Shown: positions 1-10,437 of the stretch, one piece after another
How positions within the stretch are numbered: position 1 is the first letter of the stretch
How the letters are laid out: every line of letters starts with the position of its first letter
Source: Curculioniphilus buchneri
GTDB taxonomy: Bacteria > Pseudomonadota > Gammaproteobacteria > Enterobacterales > Enterobacteriaceae
Assembly (NCBI RefSeq): GCF_964275155.1
Contig: NZ_OZ193413.1
Location: forward strand, 1-64,000
Direction: 5' to 3'
DNA length: 64,000 nucleotides
Notes under the pieces: model-generated
Database searches by the model: none
What the model was told of the DNA's origin: nothing
Seen by the model: only the letters and a program-made list of their open reading frames with translations
Program-made: the position numbers and the translations under genes

Positions 1-1400
1 TGTCATTTTCACTTTGGCAACAATGTATTTCCCGGTTACAGGATGAATTGTCTACTACAGAATTTAGTATGTGGATACGTCCTCTACAAGCAGAGTTATT
101 AAATGATAATGTTTTAGCGCTTTATGCACCTAATCGGTTCGTATTAGATTGGGTACGTGATAAATATTTAAATAACATAAATACATTACTAAATTATTTT
201 TGTGGTACTGATGCACCTTTGCTGCGCTTTGAAATAGGAATTAAATCATCACAAACAGCCATTGTACAATCTGTAAGCACTTATTTTAACAAATCACAGC
301 TCAATACTAAAAATTGTTTTTTACAATCACGTCATCTACGTTGGAACAATATTCCATTACAATCGGACTTCTCTTATTGCTCTAATATAAATCTAAAATA
401 CAATTTTAATAATTTCATAATAGATAAATCAAATCAATTAGCATATGTAGCATCGAAACAAATTTCTTATAATCCAGGTAATATTTATAATCCGCTACTT
501 ATTTATGGTAATACAGGTCTTGGAAAAACCCATCTTTTGCATGCTATAGGCAACGTCATCCTTGAACAAAAGACAAATTTTAAGGTGGTATATATTCATG
601 CAGAGCGCTTTGTACAAGAAATGGTTAATTCATTACAACGCAATGCCATCTTGAAATTTAAGAGATATTATCGCTCAGTTGATGCATTTTTTATCGATGA
701 TATTCAATTTTTTGCCAATAAAGAACGATCACAGGAAGAATTTTTCCATGTATTCAATGCACTGTTAGAAGAAAATAAACAGATTATTCTAACTTCTAAT
801 CGATATCCAAAAGAGATAAATGGCATAGAAGATAGATTGAAGTCACGTTTCGGTTGGGGACTTACAGTAGACATTGCACCACCAGAATTAGAAATGCGCA
901 TTGCTATATTAATAAATAAAGCTTATGAGAATAATATTCGACTTTCAAATGAAGTAGTATTTTTTATAGCAAAACGATTATGTTCTAATGTGCGTGAACT
1001 AGAAGGAGCTTTAAATTGCGTCATTGCCCATGCTAATCTAACTGATGGTAGAATAATTACTATTGATTTTGTGCAAAATATACTACACAATTTATTTGTA
1101 CGGTACAAGAAACAAGTGACTATTGATAATGTCCAAAAAATTGTAGCGAAATATTATCAAATAAGCTTGTCAGACTTACGTTCTAAGCGGAGGTTTCGAT
1201 CAATGGCAAGACCTCGACAAATAGCCATGGCATTGTCGAAAGCATTAACTAATCGTAGTTTAGCAGAGATTGGCAATATGTTTGGTAGACGTGATCACAC
1301 AACAGTGTTACATGCGTGTCGAAAAATTGAACAATTACGTACAAAAGACTATCATATAAATAAGGATTTTTATAATTTGATCAGAATATTATCTTTTTAA
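1..1400 (+). CDS. dnaA: Chromosomal replication initiator DnaA (first base of start codon outside window)
   Basis: DnaA binds DnaA boxes at the origin, opens the duplex and loads DnaB. Reading from base 3 gives S-F-S-L-W-Q-Q-C, matching the E. coli start M-S-L-S-L-W-Q-Q-C, so bases 1-2 (TG) are the rest of an ATG or GTG codon whose first base lies just outside. The protein is about 466 aa (467 in E. coli). A later TTG at 48 would drop part of the conserved N-terminal DnaB-interaction domain and is not the start. The Walker A motif GNTGLGKTH, Walker B FFIDDIQFF and the C-terminal DNA-binding signature RRDHTTVLHACRKIEQL are present. One glycine of the usual GGRDHTT has become arginine. The residues between domain I and the AAA+ core are divergent, as usual for that linker. 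dnaN starts 3 bp after the stop, so the two are probably cotranscribed. Confidence 0.98.
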   Translation, partial: SFSLWQQCISRLQDELSTTEFSMWIRPLQAELLNDNVLALYAPNRFVLDWVRDKYLNNINTLLNYFCGTDAPLLRFEIGIKSSQTAIVQSVSTYFNKSQLNTKNCFLQSRHLRWNNIPLQSDFSYCSNINLKYNFNNFIIDKSNQLAYVASKQISYNPGNIYNPLLIYGNTGLGKTHLLHAIGNVILEQKTNFKVVYIHAERFVQEMVNSLQRNAILKFKRYYRSVDAFFIDDIQFFANKERSQEEFFHVFNALLEENKQIILTSNRYPKEINGIEDRLKSRFGWGLTVDIAPPELEMRIAILINKAYENNIRLSNEVVFFIAKRLCSNVRELEGALNCVIAHANLTDGRIITIDFVQNILHNLFVRYKKQVTIDNVQKIVAKYYQISLSDLRSKRRFRSMARPRQIAMALSKALTNRSLAEIGNMFGRRDHTTVLHACRKIEQLRTKDYHINKDFYNLIRILSF

Positions 1401-1403
1401 CAC

Positions 1404-2507
1404 ATGAAATTTATTATTGAACGAGCACAACTTATAGGACCTTTACAGCAAGTAACTAGTCCTTTTAGTAATCGACAATCTTTGCCAATTTTAAACAATG
1501 TTTTATTAGAGGTAATGAAGAACTGTTTACTTTTAATTGGAACTGATTTAGAAATAGAAATAATTGCCAGAATAACATTAAATGAAATACATGAACCAGG
1601 CGCTACAACAGTTTCTGCACGGAAATTCTTTGATATTTGTCGGCATTTTCCAGAAAATGCAATAATCATTGTAACATTTTCAAATCATCGCATGATAGTC
1701 CGATCTGGACGCAGCTGTTATATGCTGGCTACTTTACCAGCTGCTAATTTCCCTCATTTAGAGGATTGGACAATAAAAATAGAATTTACTCTTTTACCTG
1801 CAATCCTAAAACAATTAATTGAATCCACTCAATTTTCTATGGCACATCAAGATGTACGTTACTATCTTAACGGAATATTATTAGAAATTAAAAGTAAAAC
1901 GTTAAGTGCTGTAGCTACAGATGGTCATCGTTTAGCAATTTGTACCATACCAATTGGTAAAACGTTATCTTCATCACATTCAATCATATTACCAAGAAAA
2001 GGAGTGATGGGATTAATGCGTATGCTAGATAGCGTTGATAAACCAATAACGCTACAAATTGGAAATAATAATATTCGTGCTATCATTGGGAATTACATTT
2101 TTACTTCTAAGTTAATTGACGGTTATTTCCCAGATTATCAGCGAATATTACTTAAAAATTCCAATAAAATCTTACAGGCAAAACGTGATAGCCTTAAGCA
2201 AGCTTTTTCTCGTGTTTCTATTCTTTCTAATGAAAAATTTCGTGGAGTTAGACTTTATCTAAGTACTGATCAACTAAAAATTACAGTTAATACTTTGGAA
2301 CAAGAAGAAGCAGAAGAGATTTTAGACGTTCATTATCAAGGAGAAGTAATGGAAATTTCTTTCAACGTTCGTTATATTATTGATGTATTAAACGTTCTAA
2401 AATGTGAAAAAGTAAAATTTTTATTAACCGATGGAAGTTCTAGTATGCAGATCGAAGATAGTATGAATAGTGCATCTTCCTATATCATCATGCCGATGCG
2501 TATATAG
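1404..2507 (+). CDS. dnaN: DNA polymerase III beta subunit (sliding clamp)
   Basis: The beta clamp is a dimeric ring that tethers DNA polymerase III to DNA. The 367-aa product is collinear with E. coli DnaN (366 aa). It keeps strings such as HEPGATTVSARKFFDICR, ATQFSMAHQDVRYYLNG, VATDGHRLA and the C-terminal VMPMR-type ending (IMPMRI), which lies close to the protein-binding cleft. The start ATG lies 3 bp after the dnaA stop, the standard dnaA-dnaN order. recF, which follows dnaN in E. coli, is absent: 790 bp of AT-rich DNA separates this gene from gyrB. No truncation or frameshift is seen. Confidence 0.98.
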   Translation: MKFIIERAQLIGPLQQVTSPFSNRQSLPILNNVLLEVMKNCLLLIGTDLEIEIIARITLNEIHEPGATTVSARKFFDICRHFPENAIIIVTFSNHRMIVRSGRSCYMLATLPAANFPHLEDWTIKIEFTLLPAILKQLIESTQFSMAHQDVRYYLNGILLEIKSKTLSAVATDGHRLAICTIPIGKTLSSSHSIILPRKGVMGLMRMLDSVDKPITLQIGNNNIRAIIGNYIFTSKLIDGYFPDYQRILLKNSNKILQAKRDSLKQAFSRVSILSNEKFRGVRLYLSTDQLKITVNTLEQEEAEEILDVHYQGEVMEISFNVRYIIDVLNVLKCEKVKFLLTDGSSSMQIEDSMNSASSYIIMPMRI

Positions 2508-3301
2508 CTATACGTATAATAAAATAATATTAATGTTGTATCTTATTATGTATTTCATATCTCATGTTTTCATCCAATTTTGTCCAATATTTGATCTGAT
2601 TTATTGTTTATTTGGTCATTGAATGACTGTCGTTTATACACAATATTTTTTAAATAATTTAATACGCCGTAATCAATATGATTGACGTTGTGTACGTTTA
2701 TCATTTTAATACTTTCATATATTATGTACACTTTAAAAAATTTGCATTGTACTGTACTATTTAAATTAATACTAATTTTAAAAAATAAAGATACTACATT
2801 ATATTATAGTAAAAATTAAGTATATAAACTTATATGTAGTTATAATTTATTTTATATACAACTAATAAAATTTTTTCTAAAATCAAGTAGTTTTTCAGAA
2901 AAAAATATTCATTTACATGAATCTATGCAATAACATATTCCGTATTGGATCATATAACAATTATTTAAATTAGATACTAAATTTCTATCTATGATAGATA
3001 AATGATAAATTTTTAAATGTAATTTAGACTTTTATATGATTTTTAGAAGGATACATTATATTATTATGCATAATCATTGTTATTTATAAATCGGTAAATT
3101 TCAAAATTGCATAGTATCAATTATATATAACTGGTTTACATTAACGTATCTACAGACTATGAATCTATATTCATACTTTTTAATATATAATACATAATAG
3201 AAAATATAAATTTATTAATAATGGAGCCATCTATTTAAAATAGAACCAAACAAAAAAATCACTTTCTAATTTAAAACGTTTTAAACAAGTAGGAAATATT
3301 G
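2508..3301. other. Gene-free stretch at the former recF position
   Basis: About 790 bp of very AT-rich DNA lie between dnaN and gyrB, where E. coli has recF. I see no ORF with RecF motifs. A single DnaA-box-like TTATACACA is at 2634-2642, too little to call an origin. The gyrB ribosome binding site AGGA is at 3291-3294. Confidence 0.7.
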
Positions 3302-5716
3302 ATGTCATATTCTTATGATTCCTCAAATATTAAAGTGCTTAAAGGATTAGACGCAGTACGTAAACGTCCAGGTATGTACATCGGTAACACTGATGATGGT
3401 ACCGGTCTACACCATATGGTATTTGAAGTTGTAGATAATTCTATTGATGAAGCTCTGGCCGGTTATTGTAAAGAAATTATAGTTACTATCCATATAGATA
3501 ACTCGATTTCCGTCCAGGACGATGGACGTGGAATTCCAACCGGTATACATAAAGAAGAAGGTATCTCTGCCGCTGAAGTCATTATGACAGTTCTACATGC
3601 GGGTGGTAAGTTTGATAATAATGCATATAAGGTATCAGGTGGTTTACATGGAGTTGGAGTGTCAGTGGTCAATGCTTTATCAGAAAAATTGGAATTAATA
3701 GTAAAGCGAGAAGGTAAAATTTATCAGCAAATTTACCACGTCGGCATTCCTCAGGCACCGTTAAAAGTAGTCGGTAAAACAGATCAAACTGGGACTATTG
3801 TACAATTTTGGCCAAGTTTAAACATATTTACTAATAATATAGAATTCCAGTATGAAATTTTAGCTAAACGACTCAGGGAATTAGCGTTTTTAAATTCTGG
3901 TATTTCTATGTGTTTGTATGATCATCATGATAATAAACAAGAAAAATTTTTTTACACAGGAGGTATAAAAGCTTTTGTGGAATATTTGAATAAAAATAAA
4001 CATCCTATCCATCCTCATTTGTTCTATTTTACTACTGAAAAAGACCATATCAACGTAGAAGTTGCATTACAATGGAACATTGGATTTCAAGAAAATATTT
4101 ATTGCTTCACCAACAATATTCCACAACGAGATGGTGGCACACATATGGTTGGTTTTCGATCTGCACTGACTCGTGTGATAAATGTTTATATGGATAAAGA
4201 AGGGTATACCAAAAAGACTAAAATTAGCGCAACCGGTGATGATACTCGTGAAGGACTTGTTGCTGTTATTTCAGTTAAAGTACAAAATCCAAAATTTTCT
4301 TCTCAGACTAAAGATAAACTAGTATCTTCGGAAGTCAAATCTGCAGTAGAATCTTTAATGAACGAAAGATTAGTTGAATATCTACTAGAAAATCCTAACG
4401 ATGCTAAAATTATAATTAATAAAATTGTCGACGCTGTCCGAGCTCGTGAATCAGCTCGTAAAACACGTGAAATAACGCGCCGTAAGAACTCAATTGAACT
4501 TACTAATTTACCTGGTAAGTTAGTAGATTGTCAGGAACGCAATCCAGCCTTATCTGAGCTTTATTTAGTAGAGGGCGACTCTGCCGGAGGTTCAGCGAAA
4601 CAGGGTCGAAACCGTAAAAATCAAGCTATTTTACCTCTAAAAGGAAAAATTCTTAATGTTGAAAAAGCTCGTTTTGATAAAATGCTCTCTTCGCAGGAAA
4701 TCACTACACTAATCACTGCCCTGGGATGTGGAATTAGCCAGTATGAATATAATCCAGATAAATTACGTTATCATAGCATTATTATCATGACCGATGCTGA
4801 TGTCGATGGTTCACACATTCGAACTCTATTATTAACATTTTTCTATCGACAAATGCCAGACATTATTAATCGTGGCCATGTATTTATTGCACAACCGCCT
4901 TTGTATAAAATTAAACAAGGAAAAAAAGAACAATATATTAAAGATGATGAAGCCATGGAACAATATCAGATTACTTTAGCAATCCATGATGCTATATTAC
5001 ATACTCATTCAAATACTGCTGACTTATTTGGAGAACAATTAAAACAGTTAGTAACTGAATATTATATTGTTCAAAAAATGATTAGTCGGATGAAACAACA
5101 TTTTCCATATGCTTTACTTAATCATTTAATTTACCAACCAGAATTAACTGAAATTCAAATGTATCAACCGAACCATGTAACAAATTGGATGATATCACTA
5201 GTAGATATGCTAAATAAAAATGAAAGGAATGGCACTGTTTATGTTTTTAAAATAATTGAAAATTATGATTATCGGTTAGTTGAACCAATTTTAAGAATGA
5301 GAACTTATGGTGTCGATACAGATTATATAATAACCCGTGACTTTATAAACGGTAGTGAATATCGAAAACTGGTAGCATTAGGGAAGAAATTAATTGGTCT
5401 TATTGGATCAGATGCCTATATTGAGCGTAGAAAATATCGTCAACCAGTTCAAAGTTTTGAGCAAGCACTTGAATGGCTGATAAAAGAATCTCGAAGAGGA
5501 TTAACAATACAGCGTTATAAAGGATTAGGGGAAATGAATCCTGAACAACTATGGGAGACAACTATGAATCCCAACAATCGTCGTATGCTTCAAGTTACGA
5601 TTAGAGATGCAGTCTCTGCAGATCAATTATTTACCACATTAATGGGAGATGCTGTAGAACCACGCCGTGCGTTTATTGAAAATAATGCGCTTAGAGCTGA
5701 ACATATCGATATTTAA
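3302..5716 (+). CDS. gyrB: DNA gyrase subunit B
   Basis: GyrB is the ATPase and TOPRIM half of the A2B2 gyrase that introduces negative supercoils. ATG 3302 was chosen over the TTG at 3299 because the protein then starts M-S-Y-S-Y-D-S-S like E. coli GyrB, is 804 aa as in E. coli, and has AGGA 7 bases upstream. The GHKL ATPase motifs are visible (VVDNSIDEALAG near residue 45, DDGRGIP near 73, GGLHGVGVSVVNALS near 117). The TOPRIM motifs are LVEGDSAGGSAKQGRNR near residue 422 and the metal-binding DADVDGSHIRTLL near 498. The C-terminal QRYKGLGEMNPEQLWETTMNP block is intact. The gene stands alone because recF is missing upstream. Confidence 0.98.
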   Translation: MSYSYDSSNIKVLKGLDAVRKRPGMYIGNTDDGTGLHHMVFEVVDNSIDEALAGYCKEIIVTIHIDNSISVQDDGRGIPTGIHKEEGISAAEVIMTVLHAGGKFDNNAYKVSGGLHGVGVSVVNALSEKLELIVKREGKIYQQIYHVGIPQAPLKVVGKTDQTGTIVQFWPSLNIFTNNIEFQYEILAKRLRELAFLNSGISMCLYDHHDNKQEKFFYTGGIKAFVEYLNKNKHPIHPHLFYFTTEKDHINVEVALQWNIGFQENIYCFTNNIPQRDGGTHMVGFRSALTRVINVYMDKEGYTKKTKISATGDDTREGLVAVISVKVQNPKFSSQTKDKLVSSEVKSAVESLMNERLVEYLLENPNDAKIIINKIVDAVRARESARKTREITRRKNSIELTNLPGKLVDCQERNPALSELYLVEGDSAGGSAKQGRNRKNQAILPLKGKILNVEKARFDKMLSSQEITTLITALGCGISQYEYNPDKLRYHSIIIMTDADVDGSHIRTLLLTFFYRQMPDIINRGHVFIAQPPLYKIKQGKKEQYIKDDEAMEQYQITLAIHDAILHTHSNTADLFGEQLKQLVTEYYIVQKMISRMKQHFPYALLNHLIYQPELTEIQMYQPNHVTNWMISLVDMLNKNERNGTVYVFKIIENYDYRLVEPILRMRTYGVDTDYIITRDFINGSEYRKLVALGKKLIGLIGSDAYIERRKYRQPVQSFEQALEWLIKESRRGLTIQRYKGLGEMNPEQLWETTMNPNNRRMLQVTIRDAVSADQLFTTLMGDAVEPRRAFIENNALRAEHIDI

Positions 5717-6235
5717 ATAATTTTAAATAATATAGATACAGTATTTCATAAATAAATTTTAAATTTATCTGATTAATTTAAATTATATTAAATAATTGCA
5801 TCTTGTTATTTTAATTTATCTTAATCAAACTAATGTATCTAATTTCAATAAGTTTAAAATAGTACATTTTAATGTAACAGTATGTGTATGTGTGTGATTA
5901 TATCTGCCTAATTGAATACTATCACTATAGTAATCCGTATTAATTACGGTGACAATCTATCTTTTTCAAAGATTATCATTTTTGATGATGATATTTCATC
6001 ATACTAAGTTAAATCTTATACAATTAAATTGAATAAAAGTAAACATTACTGCATCATTAGTAAATATAAATTAAAAATAAGTTCTGATAAACCTTATTAA
6101 CTTTTAATGAAGAAATGTTTTAAGCTTACTATACTACATATATAAAGTTGAAAAGTTGCATTAATAATATTACTACCCAATAACTTAATGTTTTCTTAAG
6201 CTTTGAATGTGCTAATATTAATTAATAAGAATTTT
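5717..6235. other. Gene-free AT-rich stretch between gyrB and lnt (convergent)
   Basis: About 520 bp lie between the 3' ends of gyrB (plus) and lnt (minus). I see no gene, tRNA or GC-rich terminator hairpin. Confidence 0.6.
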
Positions 6236-7774
6236 CTAAAAGACAGATTTTTTCCGACTATAAATTAAAGAAAAAAAACCATTTAAAAATGTTATAATCC
6301 ATAATGGCCAAGTACCGACACGAGCATAAGGAGTGATCCCATACGTTGGAGTTACCTTGACATTAAGTACATTTCGAGTAAATTGAGGTAATTGTGCTTG
6401 TGTTCTTCCATTAGCCTTAATAACTGCTGTGATTCCATTATTGGAACTACGTAGTAATGGCCTTCCAAGTTCCAAGGAACGCATACGTGCTATCTGGAAA
6501 TGCTGCCATACACCAATAGAATCCCCAAACCAGGCATCATTAGCAATGGTTAGCAAAAAGTCTGTATCGGGTTGAAAGTTATCTCGTACTTGACAACCCA
6601 TAATTATTTCATAACAAATAGTAGCAGTAAGATTCATTTCTGCAACACGTAAAGGAGATTGTAAATAATTACCTTGACTCAGAGAAGACATAGGTAAATT
6701 AAATAACGGTGCTAATGGTCTCAAAAGACGTTGTAAGGGTACTCTTTCTCCAAAAGGCACTAGATGGTGTTTATCATAATGATTCATTGAAGGATAACAA
6801 TAAGGTATTTTTTCACCTAATACCACAATACTATTATAGTAATGATATCCATTAGGTGTAAGTCGTGCGTCGATGATGCCTGTAATTAAACGCATGTCTT
6901 GTAAACGTAATAACCAATCAAGTTGGCTTAAAAAAGCATTCTGTGTTATTTCCTTATCAGGAATTGCTGATTCTGGCCAAATAATTATTTTTGCTTTGCC
7001 GAATATGGATAAAGTACACTGTAGATAAATATCCAATATTGGACAGATATTATTGACTTCCCATTTCAGTGATTGCGCAATATTTCCCTGAACTAACGCT
7101 ATATTAATTGCTTTCTTCGGTTGTATTTGATACCATTGTAAAGAGTGTAATGAATAAGGTATCAGCAAGAGTGCAACAGCTCCAAATGCTGGTAATAACC
7201 GATTCCGTATTAATGCATAGGCCGTTAGACCGCTTATCATCATTAATATGAAGGTAATCATCGTTACACCAAAGATCGGTGCAATACCTTTTAATGGACC
7301 ATCTATTTGACTATAGCCAAATTCTAACCAGGGAAATCCAGTAAAAATCCAGCCACGTAAACATTCAGTCATTGACCATAGTGCTGGTGCACCAAATACT
7401 AGACGACATGCACCAGCAGTACATGGCCACAATTTTACTAAAAGGCCGGCGAATAGTGAAGGATAAAGTGCTAGATAAGATGCTAGTAACACAATGAGTG
7501 CCACATTGATTGGACCAGGTAATCCGCTGAATTGTTCGATACTAATATATATCCAATTAATTCCTGTGCCGAATAATCCAAGGCCCCAAATAAAGCCCAG
7601 CCAAGCAGACTGTAAACAATTGCATTTAAATATAACTATTAGTAAAGTAGACATTGATATAATAGCTATAGGCCATATATCGTATGGAGAAAAAGCCAAG
7701 GTACCGCAAGCACCCATTAATAATGCCAAACTTGTTCGAACCCACCAATACGTCAGTAATGAAGTAATAACCAT
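6236..7774 (-). CDS. lnt: Apolipoprotein N-acyltransferase
   Basis: Lnt adds the third acyl chain to the N-terminal cysteine of lipoproteins in the inner membrane, completing the path begun by Lgt (also in this window). The 512-aa product has the same length as E. coli Lnt. An N-terminal bundle of hydrophobic segments (about residues 10-220) is followed by a nitrilase-like domain. The triad is visible as Glu in WPESAIP, Lys in KHHLVPFGE and Cys in ATICYEI. NDAWFGDSIGVWQH and RPLLRSSNNGITAVI are also conserved. In E. coli lnt follows ybeY and ybeX; here ybeX is gone and a 729-bp gap separates lnt from ybeY. Three-acyl lipoproteins such as TssJ would depend on this gene. Confidence 0.97.
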   Translation of the reverse strand: MVITSLLTYWWVRTSLALLMGACGTLAFSPYDIWPIAIISMSTLLIVIFKCNCLQSAWLGFIWGLGLFGTGINWIYISIEQFSGLPGPINVALIVLLASYLALYPSLFAGLLVKLWPCTAGACRLVFGAPALWSMTECLRGWIFTGFPWLEFGYSQIDGPLKGIAPIFGVTMITFILMMISGLTAYALIRNRLLPAFGAVALLLIPYSLHSLQWYQIQPKKAINIALVQGNIAQSLKWEVNNICPILDIYLQCTLSIFGKAKIIIWPESAIPDKEITQNAFLSQLDWLLRLQDMRLITGIIDARLTPNGYHYYNSIVVLGEKIPYCYPSMNHYDKHHLVPFGERVPLQRLLRPLAPLFNLPMSSLSQGNYLQSPLRVAEMNLTATICYEIIMGCQVRDNFQPDTDFLLTIANDAWFGDSIGVWQHFQIARMRSLELGRPLLRSSNNGITAVIKANGRTQAQLPQFTRNVLNVKVTPTYGITPYARVGTWPLWIITFLNGFFSLIYSRKKSVF

Positions 7775-8503
7775 AAAAAATCTAATTTTATATTATAAAA
7801 TTATAATAAATGATCAGAAAGTTTGATGTTTATTTAGATCAGATATTGTCTGTTAAAACCATGTCATGGACGTTGATTGTAGTTTGTATTGCTGTATTTC
7901 AATCAATAATTAAATATTTTAAAGATGATAGTACCTTCTCTTTCGTGATTGCTAAAAAGCATTGCAGATTTCATTAAATCGTAGATAGTGTTTAAGAACA
8001 CATATAATATTTACTATATTTATATAAAATTTATATAAATTTAAAAATATTTTGGAATAAGCAGAACTTTTTTATTTTTTTAAGAAAAAAAAGAGTACTT
8101 TAATAACTTTTAAAATGTAGCATATCTATCTCTATTTTAGATTAACACTATAGAGTTAGATGCATGTTGTAACGTTTAATAGTCTAATAACACATGAATT
8201 AAATTTAACCAATTTTTTTACCAAACAGTTTTCCATATATTCTTGATATATGTTTAAAACAACTAACATATAATATACATATATACTATATGTATATTAT
8301 ATGTAACTTTGATTATATTTTATGTTGATAAATAGACATCACATCCTTTAATATATCAAAATGTCACAATAAATTAATACACTGTATAAAACACTAAATT
8401 TTATAATAGAAAATTACTCTAAATTTTAGCTTTTATTGAAACATTAACTTTAATAACTTTTTATTACTGTTAAAACTAAAATAGAATTTATTGAATTGAC
8501 TAA
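7775..8503. other. Gene-free stretch at the former ybeX (corC) position
   Basis: About 730 bp between lnt and ybeY, where E. coli carries ybeX. No CBS-domain coding sequence is recognisable. It holds a perfect 18-bp inverted repeat at 8266-8304, listed separately. Confidence 0.65.
8266..8304. repeat. Perfect 18-bp inverted repeat with 3-nt loop
   Basis: The arms ACATATAATATACATATA and TATATGTATATTATATGT are exact reverse complements around TAC. The repeat lies about 200 bp downstream of ybeY on its coding strand, so it could end ybeY transcripts or form a cruciform. It lacks the GC-rich stem of a classical terminator. Confidence 0.75.
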
Positions 8504-8965
8504 TTATATATTTAAAATATAGGGATTACAATAACCTAATTTTTTCATAATTGTTGTTTCTAGTGATTCCATTTCAAGTATTTCTTTCTTTAGAACGTGA
8601 TTATATCCTAATAAGTGTAATGTACCATGAATTACCATATGTGCCCAATGAGCTTTTAATATTTTTTTTTGTTCAATTGCTTCAAGTTCCACAACTTGTC
8701 GACAAATGATTACATCACCTAAAAAAATTTCCGGACTTGGCAACCCATCGTATGAAAAAGAAAGTACATTTGTAGGATAATTATTTTTACGATAGAGCAT
8801 ATTCAGTTTACGGCTTTCTTTTACGTCAACTAAACGAACATTTATCTTAATTTTACGTTTAGAAAAAAATAACGCGCTCTGAAGCCAACAGTGGAAATCA
8901 GCTGTATCAGGTAAACCATATGCTTTATTACAGACTATTTGAAGATTAAATATAATTTTACTCAT
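8504..8965 (-). CDS. ybeY: Endoribonuclease YbeY (16S rRNA 3'-end maturation)
   Basis: YbeY is a zinc-dependent RNase required for 16S rRNA 3' maturation and late 70S quality control. The 153-aa product (155 in E. coli) aligns end to end. The metal-binding motif HGTLHLLGYNH is near residue 115, preceded by the family block AHWAHMVIHG. PTNVLSFSYD and the LGDVIICRQVV strand are also conserved. In E. coli ybeZ and miaB lie upstream; neither is present here. The downstream neighbour lnt keeps its relative order and strand. Confidence 0.96.
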   Translation of the reverse strand: MSKIIFNLQIVCNKAYGLPDTADFHCWLQSALFFSKRKIKINVRLVDVKESRKLNMLYRKNNYPTNVLSFSYDGLPSPEIFLGDVIICRQVVELEAIEQKKILKAHWAHMVIHGTLHLLGYNHVLKKEILEMESLETTIMKKLGYCNPYILNI

Positions 8966-10437
8966 TTATATATTTTACATTGTAAATGTGTTACTTATTT
9001 TTAATAAAATTAAAAAATGTTGATTTTCATACTAATGATTTTAAGGATTAGTATCCTTAATTAATTAATTTTTATATTTTTATCAATTTTAAAGAATTGA
9101 TGATGATGCATTATAATAGTATAATTCACGTAAGTTCATGTTGGTATAAATAAAAGTTTCTTTTAAATTTAAAAGCAATCTAAAAAACATCATACGAATA
9201 TAATAAATATTATATGTAATATTTTTAAAATTTTCTTACTTTATATATAATGATGAATAAAATAGTTAAAATTAAATTGAATTTAAACATTAGTAATGTA
9301 CTAGTGTCAACTGCAAATATTTTATTCAAAAAATTCACTAAATAATAGAATTATTTTTTTAATATGTAGTTTTAAATAAATGATGCTATCTGTTACTAAC
9401 ATATTAAATTTAATGTGTTTATACTGAAGAACATGAAAACCCTTTTATAAAAAAAATTTTTTTAAGATTTATACAATTATTTTATGTATTAACATATTAT
9501 TTTTTTACATTAAGTAATATGATATGTTATTGTCTTTAATCTTAAGTATTAACTTATTACTTTTTAAAATATTTTAATTGTTTTACAATATTAATTTTGT
9601 TATATATTTGAAATATAATATGTTGTATATTAGCATTATTTTGAATAATCTGATGTCTATCAAAAATAGTTTCAATATCTAATATACTTTAGATAAAAGC
9701 ATACCATTATATAACTAATCTGGTATAAATAAATATTATTCATCATAACTAAATATGACTGAATATGTTTCAAATTGGATAATTATGTTCTATTAAAAAT
9801 AATTTATTATTTTATAGTAAAAATTAGATCTTAAAATCTCACGCAATCAGATTCATTAATTATATATTAAATACAATAAATAATAAAAAATTATTTTATA
9901 AAAAATTTTTAAACATTATTAATGTAATTAAAGACTTTTATAATAAACATTTTATATTTTATAAAATTACTAAATACTGGTTACTGACAAAATTATTCAT
10001 TGTTTTAAAACTTTAAGGTATAGTATAGATAAGATGATATATTCTTTTCAAAAAAATTTTAATCTCATTAAATTATTGCATAGTCTGCATTTCACTGCTA
10101 TGGTATTAATAATAGGAATCAATAGAATATTGATTATTCAATCATGGCCTTTTATTACCGAATAATTAGAAATTAGCTGATTAATCATCTAATTGTGGAT
10201 ATATTACATTATTTGTATTAAAAACTCAGTAGTCAAAATTAACTTTTAATTAGCTTAATACCGTACAATAAAATATTAATAATATCTTATGTTTTTAAAA
10301 AAATTGTATAAACATCTTTATTTAAACTGGAATCAATTTTAATTAGTGACATTTACCTTCTTTAATTTTAAAGTATATCGAATGCTATTCTGTTTAAATT
10401 TAAAAGAAATAATAATTAAGTATAGGTTAAAATAAAT
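8966..10437. other. Gene-free stretch at the former ybeZ-miaB position
   Basis: About 1.47 kb lie between divergent ybeY (minus) and ubiF (plus). E. coli has ybeZ and miaB here; no P-loop or radical-SAM coding remains visible. An 8-bp inverted repeat TTAAGGAT-TAGT-ATCCTTAA at 9041-9060 is followed by a T-rich tail and looks like a weak plus-strand terminator with no gene in front of it. A second 7-bp one is at 9082-9101. Confidence 0.65.
9041..9060 (+). terminator. Orphan terminator-like hairpin
   Basis: TTAAGGAT and ATCCTTAA form an 8-bp stem with loop TAGT. It is followed by a T-rich run on the plus strand. No intact plus-strand gene precedes it, so it may be a relic or part of the ybeY upstream region. 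Confidence 0.35.

Noticed and set aside
2634..2642. DnaA-box-like TTATACACA between dnaN and gyrB, possible origin
   Set aside because: Only one good match was seen, without the cluster or the 13-mer arrays of oriC, which in Enterobacterales lies elsewhere.
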